Source: UMGS75 sp963648435 (GTDB taxonomy: Bacteria > Bacillota_I > Bacilli_A > ML615J-28 > CAG-313). Taken from it: a DNA stretch of 15,044 bases. The stretch spans positions 1-15,044 of the forward strand of contig CAVJDT010000043.1 in NCBI GenBank assembly GCA_963648435.1. The letters run 5' to 3'. The first letter of the stretch is position 1. The number at the start of each line of letters is the position of its first letter. The notes under the pieces were generated by a model. It did not search any database, was not told the origin of the DNA, and worked only from the letters and a program-made list of their open reading frames with translations. Of the stretch, positions 13,387 to 15,044 are shown in pieces. The translations under genes were made by a program, and so were the position numbers.

Positions 13387-14805
13387 ATGAATAAAATATT
13401 AAGAATATTAAAATCACTCTTTGTGGAAAAAACAAACAAAGAAAATTTAACAAAACTTGATGGATATGTAAATGTAATTGAAACTTTTCCATATGGTTTA
13501 CAACACATACTAGCAATGTTTGTTTCCAATGTCACTCCCATTTTATTGGTATTATGCAATGATAAAATTAATAACGATCCAGAAATTGTTAGAACGGTAG
13601 TCCAAAATGCACTATCTATTAGTGGTATTGCGACAATAATTCAATTATTTCCAATATGGAAAGTAGGCTCAAAACTTCCACTTATTGTGGGTACAGGTTT
13701 TACCTTTTTATCAGCAACAGTATATATAGGAACAGCTTATGGCTATGGAGCAGCGATAGGAGCATTCATTGTAGGTGGGTTAGTAGTTGCGATACTTGGC
13801 TTTTTTACGAAATATTGGATAAAATTAATTCCTCCTATTGTTAGTTCATTAGTAGTACTAGTTCTTGGTATTTCGTTAATAACAGTAGGTATAGATGCTT
13901 TTGGTGGTGGAAGTAGTAGCCCTGATTTTGGAAGTTATCAAAATATTATAGTTGGTAGTATAACCTTAATTGTTAGTTTAATTTTTACAGTAGGCTTTAA
14001 GGGAAAATTAAAGACTTTTGCCATATTAATTGCATTAGTTGTAGGATATCTTGCGGCCTCATGTTTTGGAATTATTGATTTTTCTGCTTTAGATAATGTT
14101 AGAGTAGTAGATATTCCACGATTTACTAATTTTTCAAAAATAGAGTTTAAATTAGAAGCTATTATCGTATTTATAATAATTTATATCATTTCCGCAACAG
14201 AAACAATTGGTAATGCAACAGCGATAACAATGCATAATTTTAATCGCCAAGCATTAACTAATGAAGTAGCAGGCGGTATTATATGTAATGGTATCATGAG
14301 TTCAATTGGTGGATGTTTCGGCTGTATGCCTCTTACAAGTTATTCTCAAAATGTTGGAATTACCAATATGACAGGCATAACCAATAGATATAGCTTACTA
14401 TTAGGGGCAATATTTTTAATTATTATTAGTTTCTTTCCTCCTCTTAGTGCTATCTTAAACACAATACCACAAGCAACTTTAGGCGGTTGTATGATCATGA
14501 CTTTTGGCTCAATCATATATACAGGAATTAAGATGGTAGCAGATTGTGGTTTCAATACAAAAAATAATATAATAGTATCTATAGCCGTAACCATTAGTAT
14601 GGGATTAACTTTAATGCCTGATATTTTTAACAAATTACCAGATAACTGTAAGTTAGTTGAAATCATTTGCACAACCCCGGTTGCGGTAACATTTATAATT
14701 GGTATGATCTTATATTATATAATGCCTGAAAATAAAGTGCATAATGATGAAACAATAGATAATGAAGAAGAAACAGACGCAATAGATGATTATACAGATG
14801 AATAA
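13387..14805 (+). CDS. NCS2 family nucleobase:cation symporter, probably xanthine/uracil type
   Basis: A 472-residue permease with 12-14 membrane spans that imports purines or pyrimidines with H+ or Na+. Family marks are the QH pair at 39-40 (YGLQHILAMF), the binding-site glutamate E272 in SATETIGNATA (269-279), and the NAT signature QNVGITNMTG (321-330). The wording of the signature is nearer to xanthine/uric-acid permeases (PbuX/XanQ) than to UraA, but the substrate is not certain. The C-terminal tail (about 450-472) is acidic and cytoplasmic. The gene starts seven bases after DUF1846, and the ribosome site AGGTG overlaps that gene's stop. No purine riboswitch is seen before the operon. A terminator lies 55 bases downstream. 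Confidence 0.92.
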   Translation: MNKILRILKSLFVEKTNKENLTKLDGYVNVIETFPYGLQHILAMFVSNVTPILLVLCNDKINNDPEIVRTVVQNALSISGIATIIQLFPIWKVGSKLPLIVGTGFTFLSATVYIGTAYGYGAAIGAFIVGGLVVAILGFFTKYWIKLIPPIVSSLVVLVLGISLITVGIDAFGGGSSSPDFGSYQNIIVGSITLIVSLIFTVGFKGKLKTFAILIALVVGYLAASCFGIIDFSALDNVRVVDIPRFTNFSKIEFKLEAIIVFIIIYIISATETIGNATAITMHNFNRQALTNEVAGGIICNGIMSSIGGCFGCMPLTSYSQNVGITNMTGITNRYSLLLGAIFLIIISFFPPLSAILNTIPQATLGGCMIMTFGSIIYTGIKMVADCGFNTKNNIIVSIAVTISMGLTLMPDIFNKLPDNCKLVEIICTTPVAVTFIIGMILYYIMPENKVHNDETIDNEEETDAIDDYTDE

Positions 14806-14859
14806 AAAAACTTCTTTAAAGATATATCTTGACCCTCAACAACTTTATATAATCATTAG

Positions 14860-14891
14860 AAAATCTAGGTTCATAGAACGCTAGGTTTTTT
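14860..14891 (+). terminator. Intrinsic terminator of the DUF1846/NCS2 operon (repeat family copy C)
   Basis: aaatctag (14861-14868) pairs with ctaggttt with one G-U pair, and an inner gttc/gaac stem closes an ATA loop. TTTTTT (14886-14891) follows. The first 14 bases are identical to 6010-6023. Confidence 0.85.
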
Positions 14892-14917
14892 ATTTCTAAG
14901 GAAATTTCATTTTATAA
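14886..14917 (+). repeat. Terminator-tail repeat, copy C
   Basis: After the terminator stem come TTTTTT, ATTTCTAA and ggaaatttcattttataa. This matches copy B (6094-6126, minus strand) at 30 of 33 columns and is placed the same way relative to transcription. Confidence 0.6.
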
Positions 14918-14982
14918 CAAACAAGAGTATATAATTTGCAAATATTCCTTAAACTGATAAAACTTTATTATATCAAATATAA

Positions 14983-15017
14983 CACTACTCGCACCCTTAT
15001 TTACAGCACTACCCGCA
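14983..15017 (+). repeat. 11-bp direct repeat in the right-hand gene-free end
   Basis: cactactcgca (14983-14993) and cactacccgca (15007-15017) differ at one base with a 24-base period, in a more GC-rich patch than its surroundings. No gene was found in 14918-15044. Confidence 0.4.
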
Positions 15018-15044
15018 GTTTTTTAGTATTATCTAAGAGACTGC
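15015..15044. other. 12-bp hairpin at the window edge
   Basis: gcagttttttag (15015-15026) pairs with ctaagagactgc (15033-15044) around tattat, using two G-U pairs on the plus strand. It may be a terminator of a neighbour or part of a leader RNA. The window ends at its last base, so it cannot be judged further. Confidence 0.4.

Noticed and set aside
14983..15017. CRISPR array
   Set aside because: There are only two 11-bp repeat units with one mismatch and a 13-base gap, far from CRISPR repeat and spacer sizes, and no cas genes.
14936..15044. TTG-initiated open frame running off the right end
   Set aside because: It has no ribosome site and low-complexity coding, and overlaps direct repeats and a hairpin better explained as non-coding.
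14983..15044. T-box or other leader riboswitch on either strand
   Set aside because: The minus strand has a gggtgcgag-like segment, but the conserved T-box core is not matched and the region is truncated.

Overview
This AT-rich window uses the standard code: TGG for Trp, and TGA as a real stop at the end of the sigma-factor gene. Shine-Dalgarno sites are strong (GGAGG-type), most operons end in short intrinsic terminators, promoters are TTGACA/TATAAT-like, and one secreted protein is a lipoprotein. This fits a low-GC monoderm Bacillota, perhaps from the Erysipelotrichia/RF39/Acholeplasma side of Bacilli, living anaerobically (biotin-dependent Na+-pump decarboxylase subunits). The lineage is inference. 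No rRNA, tRNA, IS element, phage gene or CRISPR array was seen.

Layout. (1) 1-1217: a stand-alone two-CBS-domain protein (minus strand) and a divergent hexapeptide sugar O-acetyltransferase, sharing a compact intergenic promoter region. (2) 1298-2595: an OadB-type Na+-transporting decarboxylase beta subunit, translationally coupled to an uncatalogued 54-residue single-span protein resembling a minimal gamma subunit. (3) 2869-6002: the most interesting block. A lipoprotein, an ECF-type sigma factor and a membrane anti-sigma factor lie in a row. The lipoprotein and the anti-sigma factor share one complete ectodomain: an RsgI-type D-(I/V)-N-P-S domain followed by a long helical region. (4) 6138-9387: a LysR regulator divergent from a CPA2 cation/proton antiporter plus MgtC-like operon, with an 18-bp perfect palindrome over the antiporter -35. 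(5) 9533-11789: an ECF-transporter S component, a TrmN6-type tRNA methyltransferase and an SPFH membrane protein, closely spaced. (6) 11919-14805: a DUF1846 protein followed by an NCS2 (xanthine/uracil family) permease.

Working together. Blocks 2 and 4 concern Na+/H+ and cation homeostasis. Block 3 looks like a cell-envelope sensing circuit in which a lipoprotein paralogue of the sensor ectodomain is encoded beside it. Blocks 5 and 6 combine uptake with RNA and nucleobase metabolism. A terminator-associated repeat, with copies near 6010-6054, 6094-6126 (minus) and 14860-14917, is a second unexplained feature. Coding density is high. No gene-free stretch exceeds about 275 bases, and the longest (2596-2868) holds a terminator, a 16-bp direct repeat and the likely promoter region of the sigma module.
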